From a bacterium (GTDB lineage Bacteria; Chloroflexota; Dormibacteria; UBA8260; Bog-877): DNA of 16,488 nt. The position numbers were made by a program, and so were the translations under genes. Where the stretch lies: positions 1 to 16,488 of the forward strand of contig JAKABA010000074.1 in NCBI GenBank assembly GCA_021802115.1, read 5' to 3'. This document shows positions 16,162 to 16,488 of the stretch, piece by piece. The stretch's first letter is position 1; each line of letters starts with the position of its first letter. The notes beneath the pieces are model-generated. The model saw nothing but the letters and a program-made list of their open reading frames with translations. It did no database searches and was not told where the DNA came from.

Positions 16162-16190
16162 TTGACACACCACCATATATAGAGGACAAT
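16162..16190 (+). promoter_or_regulatory. Promoter of the NCS1 permease gene
   Basis: A perfect TTGACA (16162-16167) is followed after exactly 17 bp by GACAAT (16185-16190, 4/6), in an AT-richer stretch that includes CATATATAG. The expected start near 16197 gives a leader of about 56 nt that contains the 16203-16218 palindrome. This is the best sigma70-type promoter I see in the window. Confidence 0.65.
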
Positions 16191-16202
16191 TCCCTCAACG
16201 GC

Positions 16203-16218
16203 GTGGCCCGCGGGCCAC
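16203..16218. promoter_or_regulatory. 16-bp perfect palindrome downstream of the NCS1 promoter
   Basis: GTGGCCCGCGGGCCAC is a gapless perfect palindrome, about 6 bp after the predicted transcription start and 35 bp before the start codon. This position is typical of a roadblock-type operator. A stable RNA hairpin is unlikely because the palindrome has no loop. The binding protein is unknown. Confidence 0.45.
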
Positions 16219-16252
16219 CGACCTGTTACCAGACCCCGTTGGGAGGAGAGGC

Positions 16253-16488
16253 TTGGCAACCAGTCAACCGATGGAGCGGACGGCCTTCGCGGCGGGCGAC
16301 GACTACGCGGCGCTCAAGGTCGAGCAGAGGGGTATCGAGCTGATCCCCGCCACGGAGCGCCACATGACCCCGGCGGGGTTGTTCTGGCTGTGGGCAGGCG
16401 GCATCTGGAACGTCGAGTACCTGGTCTACGGGGCCCTGGTGATCTCCTTCGGCCTCTCCTTCGGTCAGGCTGTGCTCGCCATCCTGCT
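16253..16488 (+). CDS. NCS1-family nucleobase/cation symporter, N-terminal part
   Basis: The window holds the first 78 residues of a membrane transporter of the NCS1 (purine-cytosine permease, CodB-like) family. The cytoplasmic segment RGIELIPATERHMTPAGLF (about 26-44) followed by the first membrane helix starting WLWAGGIWNVEYLVYGALVI is the family's characteristic entry, and the next helix begins at FGQAVLAIL. Members import cytosine, uracil, hydantoins, thiamine-related or purine compounds with Na+ or H+; the substrate cannot be told from this part. TTG 16253 is chosen because GGGAGGAGAG (16241-16250) lies directly upstream; the in-frame ATG 16271 is too far from it. It is preceded by its own strong promoter and a palindrome, suggesting specific regulation. 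The gene is cut by the window end. Confidence 0.85.
   Translation, partial: MATSQPMERTAFAAGDDYAALKVEQRGIELIPATERHMTPAGLFWLWAGGIWNVEYLVYGALVISFGLSFGQAVLAIL

Noticed and set aside
16176..16181. TATATA as an alternative -10 for the permease gene
   Set aside because: It lies only 8 bp after TTGACA, and no other -35 lies at a suitable distance. The 17-bp-spaced GACAAT is the better choice.
14867..16198. A 443-codon antisense frame covering the entire DedA-fusion gene
   Set aside because: Gly/Gln/His/Arg-rich with no recognisable domain. The plus strand shows DedA motifs and membrane segments.

Overview
The window is a dense, GC-rich bacterial chromosomal segment. Genes are packed, intergenic spaces are all shorter than 300 bp, and at least 10 of the 14 visible starts are GTG or TTG. 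F420-type (DUF385) flavoprotein content, leaderless-looking GTG starts and an actinobacterial-length transaldolase point to Actinomycetota or a relative such as Dormibacterota/Chloroflexota. The sequence alone does not settle the phylum. I see no mobile element, CRISPR array, tRNA or rRNA. No run of T typical of an intrinsic terminator was noticed.

Layout. (1) 1-141: the 3' end of an OsmC/Ohr-type peroxiredoxin. (2) 176-619 (-): a DUF385 deazaflavin/flavin oxidoreductase, divergent from 833-2080 (+), a class V aminotransferase of the cysteine-desulfurase-like group that appears to lack the catalytic cysteine. (3) 2077-5088 (-): prfC (release factor 3) followed by pncB (nicotinate phosphoribosyltransferase), an apparent two-gene operon meeting the aminotransferase tail to tail with a 4-bp stop-codon overlap. 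(4) 5363-6184 (+): a LigB/DODA-type extradiol dioxygenase. (5) 6209-7134 (+): a small Cys-rich DUF5522 protein coupled by a TTGA overlap to a PP-loop ATPase related to diphthine-ammonia ligase. (6) 7274-12591 (+): a sugar-phosphate cluster, zwf, gnd, tal, pgi, with ATGA and 11-nt overlaps in two of its three junctions. (7) 12669-14654 (-): a lipoprotein with two beta-propellers, Kelch-like then NHL/PQQ-like. (8) 14891-16111 (+): a DedA-family membrane protein carrying a C-terminal ArsR-like winged helix. (9) 16253-end (+): the start of an NCS1 nucleobase permease, behind a good promoter and a 16-bp perfect palindrome.

How they fit together. zwf, gnd, tal and pgi together can run glucose-6-phosphate through the oxidative branch and recycle pentose phosphates toward fructose-6-phosphate. 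Lactonase and transketolase are not in the window. pncB (NAD salvage) and the NCS1 permease (nucleobase uptake) are salvage functions.

The most unusual items are the DedA-winged-helix fusion, the DUF5522/Dph6-like gene pair, the pair of leaderless-type promoters, and the odd start region of the propeller lipoprotein, where a 9-nt perfect Shine-Dalgarno points at an ATC codon.
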